A stretch of 64,000 bases of DNA from Brachionus sp. 'Tiscar'. Its lineage: Eukaryota > Rotifera > Eurotatoria > Ploima > Brachionidae. The stretch is from the NCBI GenBank assembly GCA_006352455.1, contig VANL01000004.1:124001-188000 (forward strand), given 5' to 3'. The notes beneath the pieces are model-generated. The model was given only the letters and a program-made list of their open reading frames with translations, was not told the DNA's origin and ran no database searches. Shown piece by piece: positions 21,147 to 32,957 of the stretch. Every line of letters begins with the position of its first letter. Position 1 is the first letter of the stretch. The translations under genes and the position numbers were made by a program.

Positions 21147-23561
21147 ATGTCAGAGTCCCTTACATATAAAACTTTGCGAACTGCCAATCAAGCGCGTGAA
21201 GCTGTATACTAATATTTATGAAAATCTGATTTTTTCTAATTATGTTCTATTTAGGAAGAACAAAAAACTGAAAGCAGAAAAAAGAATCTCATTATTTTAA
21301 TTCTGCATTGGTTGACTGAAGAAGGGTAATTTTTCTCAGCTGTTTTAATTACCTATTTAAAAAAAAACAAAGTATAGAAAAAATTTTTATTTGAATTTTT
21401 TAGCTATGCAGAAACAGCCCGAACAATGGAAAGAGAAACCAATTTAGATCTACGTCGCTATGATGTATGTGATAATATAGATCTTGAAACTGTTCTTCAA
21501 GAATATGAGTCATACTACTATGTTCGCTTTAGTCGATACCCCAAGGTTACCAAAAAAGTCACAAATACAAGTATAAATCATTCTTAAAAAAATGTATGAA
21601 TTAATCTAACTTTTGTAGATATTAGTACCAAAATAGCTCGCACTACCATGTATGACTTAGATTAATATTTCTCATAGTTTAATAAAAATTTTAACTAGAA
21701 GTCAGAGAAAAGTTCAAAGCTCTGTACCGACTTTGCCTACAGTTAATAATGGGAATCCCAGCTCAAATTATGCACGCCCAGGATCAGTTGAGAGCAGTCA
21801 CAAATCAAATCAGAATTATGCAAATTCTTCCAAAAGTGAATTTTCAAAAGCCAATTCAGTTAGTAACTATAACTTAGATTCATCCATTTCAAGCAAAAAA
21901 TCAAACAAAAATCAAAATGAAAAATCAGTATTTAAATTTTTATAAAATTTGTTTCGATTTAATAAAAAAAAAAAATTCAGGGCGATCAATTTGAAGAATT
22001 TGGTCTAAGTGTCACAAAAATTGAGTCAAAATCTGAAGCATCTAATCTTAATTCTCAGTCAAAAACGCCCACAAAAAAAAAGGTTCATTAAAAAAAAATT
22101 AATTTTGAATTATAATTAGCAAAATTTTTATTTTTAGTTCGGTCAAATAATTGATTTTAGAACTATGATAAATGAAGCCACTAAGTTAAATGCCGAAGAA
22201 GGTTCAAATGATCCATCTGTAAGTAAATAAATATTAATAATTTTTTCCTAATCTTTTATAAAGGATCGATTAATGAAGCCCTTGGCAGGCTACATAGGAT
22301 ACAATTCTGAATGGCGTGAGCTAGCTCAAGTTATAAGTCGAGTAAGCCAAATTTTTTGATGTTTTTTTAATACGACTGTAAATTTATTAATTAAAAACCC
22401 CTTTTAATTTTGGGCTGTATCTTTCCTTAACCTTTTTGAAATAAAATTTAAATATATTAATTTATTTTCAAGGATATTTATATGCATAATCCAAATGTAA
22501 AATGGGATGACATAATAGGACTTGAGTCAGCCAAACGAACTATCAAAGAAGCGGTGGTTTATCCAATTAAAGTAGGCTTGAAAATATAAATTTAAAGTGA
22601 TCTTTTTGAATGAGTTTTTAAGTACCCCATGTTATTCACCGGTATTCTTTCACCGTGGAAAGGTTTGCTGCTTTACGGTCCGCCTGGAACTGGCAAAACT
22701 CTGCTTGCCAAAGCGGTAGCTACTGAATGTGAAACAACATTTTTTAATATATCAGCTTCGAGTATAGTAAGTAAATGGCGCGGCGATTCTGAAAAATTAG
22801 TTCGAGTTTTGTTTGAAATGGCAAGATTTTATGCACCTTCGACAATTTTTATGGACGAATTAGAGTCAATAATGAGTATTCGTGGTTCAGCAGGCGGAGG
22901 AACCGAACACGAAGGTAGTAGGCGAATGAAAACTGAACTTTTAGTACAAATGGACGGTTTAGCAAAAAGCGACGATCTAGTATTTCTCTTGGCGGCTTCA
23001 AATATTCCATGGGAATTGGATCATGCAATGTTAAGGCGTTTAGAAAAAAGAATTATAGTCGACTTGCCCACTTTCGAAGCGAGAATAAATATGTTTACAA
23101 CGCATTTACCTCCTACAGTAATTAAAGAAAATGGACTGAGTTTAACATCTGATTTAGACTATGATAGACTGGCTGAGGTAATGATTAAAATATTTTTAAA
23201 ATTATCAAAATTTTATTCATGTCTATTTAAATTTAAACTAAAAATTTGAATTAAAAAAATAAAGATTACAGACGGGTACTCAGGTTCTGATATAAAACTT
23301 GTATGCAAAGAGGCAGCTATGAAAAGTGTTCGTAAAGTATTTACAGCTTTAGATAACCTTCATGAAGGTACTTGGACAAAATTTAAATTGAAGATAATTT
23401 TAATAAAATCTTTTTTTTAAATAGGAGATGAGCTTAATCAGCTTATTTTGGATCCTATCAGAACAGAGGACGTCGAAGCAGTTCTTCTATCAACCAAACC
23501 ATCAGCGAAACAGTTTAAAAATAAATATGATTCATGGCGAAAAGAATATGAATCTGTTTAA
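21147..23561 (+). CDS. KATNAL2, katanin p60-like AAA ATPase
   Basis: A microtubule-severing AAA ATPase needed for ciliogenesis and sperm development in vertebrates. The first exon starts MSESLTYKTLRTANQARE. The LisH domain follows: LILHWLTEEGYAETARTMERE. A serine-rich linker is spread over small exons. The AAA domain follows with Walker A GPPGTGKT, pore loop SKWRGDSEK, Walker B TIFMDELES, sensor AASNIPWELD and arginine-finger region MLRRLEKRI. The C-terminal helical part includes GYSGSDIKLVCKEAAM. The protein ends in SWRKEYESV. The linker domain YPMLFTGILSPWKG distinguishes KATNAL2 from katanin p60 itself. A poly(A) signal lies near 23594. All catalytic residues appear intact. Confidence 0.95.
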
Positions 23562-23793
23562 TTTTTTGTTGATTTTTTTCTACACCAAATTTAAATAAAA
23601 ATTATTTACAAAAAAAATTTTCAAATAAAAGAATCCATAAATAAAATAAATTAATTAAATTCAAAATAATATTTAGCCAAATTTTGTTTGATTTCCAGCA
23701 CGCTAAATTAAAGAAACCAACTAAATTATATTATTGAAAAAGATTAAATTAAAATTTTGTTGATTTTAGTTTAGTATTGCAAAATTATTCCAA

Positions 23794-23865
23794 GGGGTTG
23801 TAGCTCAGTGGTAGAGCGTCCGCTTTGCATGCGGAAGGTCAGGGGATCGATCCCCCTCAACTCCA
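23794..23865 (+). tRNA. tRNA-Ala (anticodon TGC)
   Basis: The 72-nt sequence folds as a cloverleaf. The acceptor stem is GGGGTTG/CAACTCC, the D arm GCTC...GAGC, the anticodon stem TCCGC/GCGGA with loop TTTGCAT, and the T stem AGGGG/CCCCT with loop ATCGATC. The discriminator is A. Residue A at the first T-loop position is usual in invertebrate tRNA-Ala. There is no intron. A T-run follows at once (23866 on) as Pol III terminator. A and B box sequences are present internally (TAGCTCAGTGG, GATCGATCC). Confidence 0.97.
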
Positions 23866-24558
23866 TTTTTTGGAAAAAAATAATAATAATAATATATCAT
23901 TTAATAAAGAATTTTGCGCTCTTTAAAAATATATATAGATATAGTAACTTTTGAATGAAAACTCATCTCAAAAATTTCAAAAACCTAAACCACTGTTTTC
24001 AAAAACTATCAAACTTCAAAACCCTCTAGTCAAAAATCTTCCCTTCTCCCTAAAGAAACAAGTTTTCCCTAGGGTTTTAATATACGTAGATTACGAATAT
24101 GCTATCGAAAATTGTCGATTAAAATAGTACTTTTGTTTTGCTACGCGCGAACCTTACCTAGGAGGGAATTGCTCGAAATATAAAAAAAAAATAAAATTTA
24201 AAAAAATATTTTCACTTAAAAATTTATTTAAAACAAATATTCTATTTAAATATTGAAAATAAATTATAACTTTATGAAAAAATATATAGGAAGAAAAACC
24301 CATAAAAATTCAGCTCTGTACACAATTAACCGAATCGTACTCGCTTTCATTTTACAACAGTTAATTTATTTTTTTTTTGAATGAAAATTTGTTTTCTAAA
24401 AAATGAAAAAAAATGAAAAGTTAAAAAATTTTATCTTATCAGAAAAAAAATTACTTTATTATCTACTCTAATATTTGTTCGTCCGACAATAGGCCTAGGT
24501 AAATTTTTTGCCGGCTAAAAAATGAACAAAACATTTAAAATTGCTAATATAAAATAAT
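23866..24558. other. Intergenic region between tRNA and STK33
   Basis: Apart from the tRNA terminator this is AT-rich. A somewhat less AT-rich block (about 24040-24175, containing CTACGCGCGAACC and CCTAGGAGGGAATTG) has no frame or structure I can name. Confidence 0.5.
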
Positions 24559-25948
24559 TTATTTTACTTTTTTGCTCTCAACCACAGATTCCACTTCAAT
24601 TTTGTCACCGTTCAATTTTTCATTTTCTCTAAGAGACAAATTTTCTTGCTCTTCATAAAATTCTTTCATTAGCTCAAGAACATTTTTAGAGCTTTCCATT
24701 TCATTTAATTTTTTATTCTTAGAAAAAAAAATCTAATATAACTGTTTATATATGTTTGATTGGACCTACCATAAACCAAGCGTGGCTAAAAAGTTCACTT
24801 GAGGTTATCCTGTGCGCTGGATTCACTTTAATCATTCGACTCAGACAGTCTTTTGCTGCACAAAACTATATTAATTATTTTCACTCAGACTTATTTAAAA
24901 TTATTTTTACCCTCGGCACTTAGAATATTATAAGCATTTAAGCTTGTATTTATTTCAGCACTTCTAATTTGTTCGCGAAGTTTTGACTCATTTTCAGCAG
25001 TAAAAGGTGAATGACCAGTAAGACTTTATTAAAAATCAAATTTTAAATTAAAATATTAAAAGTTAGAGAAGCCTACATAAAAAACATTATTATTCCCAAT
25101 GCCCATACATCACATAATTGACTATATGGATTGTTGTCGATTATTTCAGGCGCTTAATACAAAATTTAATTTGACTTTAAGACTTAAATTTAACTCCAAG
25201 CTAACCCATGTACAACGGCGTACCACAGTAGTCTTCGAACATTGATTCTGTGCCTACCGAATCTCTTTGGCTACTTAGGCCAAAATCGGTTATTTTTATC
25301 AGAAGATTATTGTCCGAATCGGCATCAAATTCTTTGATTAGAATGTTTTCTAGTTTGAGGTCTCTGTGAACAATATCATTTTTGTGCAAATAACTAATAG
25401 CTTCAACAATTTGTCTCATTATAATTCGAGCGTGATCTTCCTTTATGGGTTTTTGTTTCTTAAGCCACTTGGCCAACTCACCGGCTTCACATAATTCTGT
25501 GATCAAATACAGCTTCTTTTAAGAACCAAATTAAAGAAAAAAAAATTTTTTTTTCACTAATTTAACAAAAAAATACTTTTTTTGTTTCGAAGACTTCTTC
25601 TAGTTTAATTAAATTTTTGTGTGTTACTGATTTCATGATGTTTACTTCATTCTCAAAGCTAATAGTGGTTTTGCCAGTTTTTTCTTTATTTATTATTTTA
25701 ATAGCGAACTTTTCATTTGTTTCCTTGTTCTTTATTTCATACACAACACCAAAACTACCCTTTAAATAAAAATAAAATTCAAACTATTACTTAAAACTTG
25801 TTAATGTTTTTACCTGTCCAAGCTTTTGACCAAGTTCGTACTTTTTGTAAATAGTTTCTTCGTCTTCGATTCTAGAATGAGCCACATGACGATTGGAGCC
25901 ATTAGCTCTAAAGTTACTGTTGGAATTATTATTTCCAAATCTATACAT
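24559..25948 (-). CDS. STK33-like serine/threonine kinase
   Basis: A CAMK-group kinase; STK33 is expressed in testis and supports sperm tail assembly in mammals. The start is ATG at 25948 (MYRFGNNNSNSNF). The glycine loop GQKLGQGSFGVVYE spans an intron. The kinase then shows FAIKI (catalytic Lys), HKNLIKLEEVFET, TELCEAGELAKWL, the HRDLKLEN catalytic loop, DFGLSSQ, and GTPLYM joined by splicing to APEIIDNNPYSQLCD. The C-lobe shows HSPFTAENESKLREQ and VNPAHRITSSELFSHAWF. After the domain comes NVLELMKEFYEE, matching the STK33 tail NVLEMMKEW, which points to STK33 over other CAMKs. The stop is at 24559-24561. The tail is shorter than in human. Confidence 0.92.
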
Positions 25949-28900
25949 TATTTTTACTGTTTCTTTTGGATTAAAAGTTTGCTTGAAATTACTAAAACGG
26001 TTTTTAAAAAGTTTCGATTATTTTTTTTGCCTCTATATCATTTGGTAACGAAATACAGACACAACAAAAAAAATAGAGGGAGCTATGACACGGTGCCAAT
26101 ATTTACTGCTAACATTCACAGCTAATAAAAAAATAAAAATTCTAATTAGTAGCTGTTGATTACTTTGAAAATAAACCTGATAAAGGTAAGTCAAAAAAAA
26201 ATCAAAAATTCGAAATTTTAATCCAAGTCTGTTAAATATAGAATTAGCGATAAACCTGGGGTTTCTTATTACATATCGCTAAAGTTTCTGGTAGTTTCAA
26301 TTTCTAATTTGATAGAGAATTGTTTAAGTACCCAAAGAAGCTAGATCAAAGTTTTTTTTTTCAAGTTTCAATAATTTCTAATTTATTTTAATTTCACTTG
26401 ACAACCAAAACCCTAATCTTCTTCTATAGTGCATTAATTGTGTCTTGAAACGAAAACTTATTAGTTTTTTTTTTGAAAAAATGTTTCTAAGTCCCTAACA
26501 AAAAATCGGTTTAAAGCACTCCGACTAAGAAGCAGTCCCTATGAGTTCGACCAATAGCCGAAATTAATTTAAAATTTGCGTAGACTTGTTTGTTGTTATA
26601 ATATAACTTAAATTTATGTGTAAGCTTAGCATAATATATCAGCTCGAAATAAAAAAATAAAAAGTTAAAAACTATTTCGGCAAAAATTTGAAACCTTTTT
26701 TATTTTCGTTTTTTGAATTAAAACTTTAAAATAATTTATTTGAAAGCGAAAATATAGAAAAAAAAAGCACTAAGGATATAACTAATAGCAAAAAAAAAAC
26801 TAAAAAAATAAATATCAAACACAGAATACATTTTGGATGCATAATACCAAGCTTAGAGTGTTTACCAATATTTTATTAATTTAGAGTTTAAAAAGCCGAT
26901 AAAATATCAGTCTAATTTGAATGGCATAGTAACAATGGATAAATAAGCTAACTAAGATGTATTAATGTCGACTAGTCATGTCGATTTAATGATGCATGTG
27001 TTGAATTTTTTAAAATACCTTCAGCAAATTATTTATTCAAATTTTGAGTGGAAGTGTTAGGCAAGATTGCTCAACTTTAAATAGTTGCAAGGTTCTATTT
27101 ACCTTTAGCTATATTTATAAACTTTTCTTGCTTAAAACAAATATCTGGAAATCATGTATTTAATAATAATTAAATAAATTTCAATTTCTAAATCAAAAAT
27201 TTAGAGTTACTTTCAGACAGAGAAAAGTATCAAAAAATTAACTGATTTGACGTCACCTTATATGTTTGTTGAAAGAGGTTTTTTAAAAATCTAACTCTTT
27301 AAAAATAAAAAAATTCAATTTAAAAAACTCTAGTTATCCAAACAAAATTTAAAAAGCATTTGTTTTATCTATCGTGTATTATTTCGTGTATTTAGATCTT
27401 ATTTTAAAATTGTTTTTAAAAAAATAATCAGATATGTATTAATTGAGCAAATTAAGTTAGAAAAAAATATATAATTTGACTCCTAAAAAAAATTACTCTT
27501 TAAGACATTTAAAATACTTCATTTGCTTAAAAATTTTTAGTAGTTAAAAAAACGCAAAAAAAAATTATAAATAAAATTAATGGGATTCCAAAAGTATGAT
27601 TGTTTATTTACCATTTGTTTAACAACATTTACAACAACTTAAATAAAATAAAATGTATATAAATTTAAAATTTATTACTCATTTAAATTAAGCTCTACGA
27701 TCACGAATGTTTTTAAATTTAAAACAATATGCCGTTTTTTATTATTATTTATAATTAAATTATGTTTTAAATTGAGGTCTAGATAAATATTCGAAAAATG
27801 AAATCTTAAAAAAAATTCTAATTAAAGTATCTAGTTTTGACTCAGATGTTAAACTTTCAAATCTAAAAAGAACTTAATCTTTAAGTTTAGGAATGGCCAG
27901 TGTTAAAAAATTAGTCGTTTTAAAATACTTAATTGATAAATATTTTCTAACTAAATTAGCTTTTTGTATTCAAAAAAAATTAATTTTAAAAATTTTTCTT
28001 CTATTTGCTTATTTTATTTCTTATTAATGTTCTAATGTCTTTTTAATGAAAAAAATCTTAATATTATTAAAATAAAGTGTTGTTGAAATTTTTTTTTTTT
28101 AAATACATTTCTCAAGTTTCTTTCAATTTATGATTCATTATTGTTGTTTTTTTTAATTCTATGATTAAAAAACTGTCAATTAAAAATTTAGAAATTTTTG
28201 TCACATAGATTTTAGATAATACCTTATTTAAACTTAACTAATTTTATTAATAAGAATAAAAATATTTTTTTATGTTAACCTTCATGTTTTAATCAAATAC
28301 TTTTTCTTATCATCTATTTTAATTAAATTGACTGCTAACTAATAATATGAAAAAAAAAATTGATTTATGGCCTAACCTGGATCATTTTGAATATCAAAAT
28401 GACAACAGGAACTGCAGTGAAAATATAAAATTAGCTTTGATTTAAAGTAATAAAAGTACCATTGATATACAGCTAAAAAGTTTTTTATTAAAAATTATAT
28501 CATTTTTATTGATTTATAACAAAAATTTAAATCTTAATATATTCAAAAATAAAAAAGTTTAAGGCTTTAACAATTTATTTGATTCTTAGTATTACTAACA
28601 TCTAACCTATTAATTAAACAAAAAAAAAAAAAAAATTTTTGAAAAATTTTCTAAGTCTAGATAAACATTCAATCTTTTAAAAGTAAATAATTAGTAAAAA
28701 GATAAAAATAATAAAATTGAGATAAGAAAACAAGAACGAATTTTATAATTTTAAAAGATCTTTTATATGAATTCAAAATCACATGCAATTAAATTTTAAT
28801 TAAAAGTTAATTATCTAATTCTAATGATAAAAGATGCTCTGCTTTTTAATTTTATTGTCTATTCATATTTTTTAAAAGATAAATAACTAACTAATTCACT

Positions 28901-31186
28901 TGATTAACAACTAATGCTGATGCAAAGAAATAAAGTGTAATTATTATGTCACCAAATCATTTATCACACACCTAAATTTTATCTTAGTAAAAAATGATTG
29001 AGTAAAGCATCATTTCTGTCTTGAAACATCTTTTTTTATTTAGACACATTTTTGAGACTTTTTCTTATTTCAGAACAAATAAAACTACTGCATATATTCA
29101 ATATCCAAAAAATATATCCCAATGGAATCAAAAATTTCATAATACATCTCGGAAGAAGAAGTTAAGAAAACGATGAAGAAAATGATCCAACTGAGTGAAG
29201 AGTCAAACAAGTGGGTAATCGAGCAAACATACTTGAATAAAGAAGCAGTATTTGCAATAAGTAACGACAAAAAAACTTTATCATTTCAGAAATTAAACTC
29301 AATTTTTACATAAAATAAAATAAGCTTTTCGCAATCAGGTCAAAACATGTCAGACCACCACGAATAAAAGATGCACTGATTATTGAAAAACGCAAAAGGC
29401 TAATTAGGGATTGTGAATTTTGGAACAAAAAAAACTTAAAATTAAAATATCTCTTTTTGTTTATCAAATCATTTAAAATTTAATAGTTTCTAATATTTAA
29501 ATTAAATAATATTTACCCATCTTAATTTTTGGATTATTTTATGTAAAAAATGTGCAATAAAGTATGTCCGTTTTTTTGAAGATATATTTTACTATCTTAA
29601 ATTTCAATTATCAAAAAAGAAAGAACTTTTTTAAAATTTTTATATAAAATTCAAAATTTTGGATTCTGTAAACTAATCCTTAGTTCATTTTCAGATTTTT
29701 TTATATTGTTGTTCACAATGGTTTACCTTTTCATTTGAGATATAATTGACAAAATAATTTTTTCTCAGGAATAATTTCTTCATTAAAAAATATAGAATAG
29801 AATTTTCCAAATGTTCAGACGAATTGGTCAGCATATCAATTTCAAAATGAAAAATGATGTCGAATTTATAATAAAGTAGTTCCAAGTGGTATGTTGATTC
29901 AAAAATTTAGCCGTTTAAATATACAAAAACTGCCTTGTTCATAAAATTAATTACAATATGAGTGACATAAAATATATTAAATAAGTTTAAAAATTTTGGT
30001 AGAAGTTGAATAATTAAACAATTTAGAAAAAATGGGTATTAATTTAAAAAAAAATAATAAAAAAATAATTTTTAAATAATTCAATTAATTATATTTAATT
30101 TTTTTAATAAAATTTAAAAATTCGATTCCAATTTAAAGTATCTTATTTTTATTTCTATTTCAAAATAAACAAGCAATTCAATTTAATTTAATTAAATTTA
30201 AGGAAGGAATAATTTAAAATATTAGTAAAAAAAAATTAAAAAAAGAATGAATCGTTGTTTAAGGAAAAAATATAAATAAAATATATATCGCAAAAATTTT
30301 TCTCAAAGCTTTTTATTTTCGTTTAAAAAATGTCTTCCAAATAATACATTATCTGTCAATAAAAAAAAAATTTAAAGTAATTTAATTGTTTCTAACTGAT
30401 TGTTTTTAACTGATTTTTTAGAAGAAAAATTTACCGTTAAAAAATAATTCATAAAAGCATTGTTAATGCAGTCAATCTAATAATTTAGATTAAAATCAAA
30501 GTAATAAAGTTGATTTTCAGTTGAAAAAATGAAAATTACCCCTATGTCTTAACTAGTAAAAGATTAATGAGTCTTTGCTAGCTGGAAGATTAATTAGCCG
30601 AGAAAGTCAATAAATTAGTGAATACCTAAGATTTGAATTCAATCTGAAATTTTAAATAAAAATTTATTTGCAATTTTAAGGAATTATAGCGTGAAACAAT
30701 CTATAAAAACTAACTTCATGAATTATTATTTTTGTTGTGCTATAAAACATTAAATCTTAATTAGCCAATTTTTTTAAATAAATTTTTTGCCAAGATTTCT
30801 CAAAAGATTAATATTTCATAGAATTTCATTATCCTCTAATTAATTAAGGGAGTTAATTTTTAGTTGTGTAAAAGGCTGTATAAAACTTTTTGCCAGTTTT
30901 TTTTTCGTTTTTCGATATTTTTAAAAATCAATGACAGAATTATAAATTCAAATTAGCTTTTTAATTTCTATTTTTTTTTTTCATCTTTTTGCTCCTTCTG
31001 TTGTTTAATCATTCCCGATCTGGTTCAATCGTATAAACTAAAAATATATATTAATTGTAATTTCGTTTGTTTTAATTTTTGCCAACTTTTCCTAATTTAA
31101 AAACTTGAATATAAATTTACAAATATTTTAAAACTAAAATTTCATTTCTTATTTATTTACAGGACTTAGATTTCAAAAGTTTTAAA
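25949..31186. other. 5.2-kb gene-free stretch
   Basis: I read both strands for exon-like blocks and found none with recognisable similarity. It is very AT-rich with many A/T runs. One block (about 29060-29310) is less AT-rich and its plus strand contains a short frame reading SEEEVKKTMKKMIQLSEESNKW, unrecognised. About 29404-29570 resembles the end of the 374-bp MITE family (GATTGTGAAT, TGTGCAATAAAG). It lies between the divergent STK33 and calbindin-like genes, so it should hold both promoters. Confidence 0.5.
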
Positions 31187-32800
31187 ATGTCAAAAAGAGA
31201 AAACTTTTTAAGAAAATTTCGAGACGAGAAGACCCATGAACTTAATAAAATAAGTGCAACTGAATTTATGGAGATTTGGAACCACTATGACGCTGATGGT
31301 TAGACAACTCACGGCTGCTATATTTTTTATTTTTATTAATTTTGTAAATCAAAGGTAATGGATTCATTGAGGGAACAGAACTGGATAAGTTTCTGAGTGA
31401 ATTATGTAATAGTGTTCACAAATCTGATTTCGATGTAATTTTATTCTCTTAATTAACAAAAAACTTTATTCAAAACAAAAAAGTTTTTAAAAAATAGTTT
31501 ATATTAAGACTTGCTTAATAAAATTTGTTTTATTAGGGAATAAAAATTTATTTTTAGTTAAAATTTAAAAAACCTAAATGTGATTGAAAAGATAATTAAT
31601 TAACTTGTCACACGAAAAATAATTTATATTTTATTCATTTTTTAAAAAATGATTTTTAGTTTAACATACAAAGATTATCACTATTTTTTCAATTGTATTT
31701 TTTTAATATAATTAAACTTAATTATTTTGTTAATCAAATACTATATAAAGGGTATTAATTTTTTGGAAAAAGAATTTTCAAGTCAAAGAATCTGAAATAT
31801 CAAAAATCAAAAATTTAGAATTTTTAAAAGTTTTATTTTAATAGACTGTCCCAGAATCGTTATTGAAACAATTTAGAGAAACAGTTCTTGATGCCTATGA
31901 TGAAAATGAAGATGGTAAAAATATCTTATTTAGGATAGCGATAATGTAATAATATTGTATTGTGAAATGAAGGTAAAATATCAGTTCAAGAATTGGCTGA
32001 AATATTGCCAACAGAGGAAAATTTTATATTTATTTTTCGTCGTGAAAACTTTTTGGAATCATCAAATTTTATGAAAGTACTAAATTTTTATTTTTTAATT
32101 TTAAAATAAATGATTGAAAAGATTTGGCTTGAATTTGATCAAGATAAATCAGGCTTTATCGAGGTTGATGAATTGCACAATTTTATTTCAAAGCTTTTCG
32201 AGTCACACATGGAAAAAAAAGCTGAGCTTACTGATGAAAAATTAAATGATTACACTCAAAGCATAGTAAATTTATATCCAACTTAAACTATTCTAACTAA
32301 CTTATTTAGCTTAAACTATTTGATAAAAACTCTGATGGAAAACTACAGCTATCTGAAATGATCAAGTAAAATTATTTATTTGGGTTAAGTTTTGTAACAT
32401 AAAGTCAAAATTCTCTTCTGTCACAAAATTAATCAATCCTAAAATGTCAAAAAACTAGAAGTTAATCATTTTTCAAAGGTTGATAAATCCAAATGAAAAC
32501 AATTATTTAAAGGTAGTTGTTAATTCATTTTCACTGATAAAGAAAGATCAATTAGATGATATATTCTCAACTTATGACAAAGATGGGAATCAGCAATTGC
32601 ATGATGAAGAAATAGACGCATTGGCAAAAGATTTAATAGACATAGTAAACAAAGACTACACAGCTGAAGACTTTCAAATGTTCAAAAAAGGTCTTTTAAA
32701 ATTGGGCGATGTAAATCATGATGGAATTATAAGCAAACAAGAGCTCTATTTGATTTTAACTGCATTTACTTCAAAAAATTTGCATGATCTAAGCATGTAA
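31187..32800 (+). CDS. Calbindin/calretinin-family six-EF-hand calcium-binding protein
   Basis: A cytosolic calcium buffer/sensor of the calbindin-D28k, calretinin and secretagogin family. Seven exons: 31187-31298, 31355-31434, 31845-31914, 31973-32076, 32122-32265, 32310-32365, 32479-32800, totalling 295 codons plus stop. The six loops read DADGNGFIEGTE, DENEDGKISVQE, DQDKSGFIEVDE, DKNSDGKLQLSE, DKDGNQQLHDEE and DVNHDGIISKQE. Each keeps Asp at position 1 and Glu at position 12. The motif before EF1 (ATEFMEIWNHYDADGNG) is typical of this family. A CAG acceptor at 31160-31162 just before the leader suggests a 5' UTR exon upstream or trans-splicing. Confidence 0.94.
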
Positions 32801-32881
32801 AATTTTCTATGTTGTCAGCTTGAAAGTTTACTGTAGTTTTATTATTTTAATTTTTAATGTTTTAATATTAGTGTCTAGATT

Positions 32882-32887
32882 AATAAA
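32882..32887 (+). terminator. Poly(A) signal of the calbindin-like gene
   Basis: AATAAA lies about 80 nt after the stop codon and about 70 nt before the end of the converging CFAP53 gene. The two genes are tail to tail with only 157 nt between stop codons, so their 3' UTRs probably overlap or abut. Confidence 0.5.
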
Positions 32888-32957
32888 GTATTTTTTTTTT
32901 GAATAAATTTTTATTTTTTTAATCTTAATTAAAATAAACAAGATCTTAAATACATGT

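Noticed and set aside
23850..23857. A instead of T at the first T-loop position of the tRNA as an anomaly
   Set aside because: Invertebrate tRNA-Ala commonly has ATCGAT in this loop, so it is not unusual.
29085..29310. Block with fewer A/T runs and short frames on both strands
   Set aside because: Neither strand gives a recognised protein or credible exon structure; kept only as a remark.
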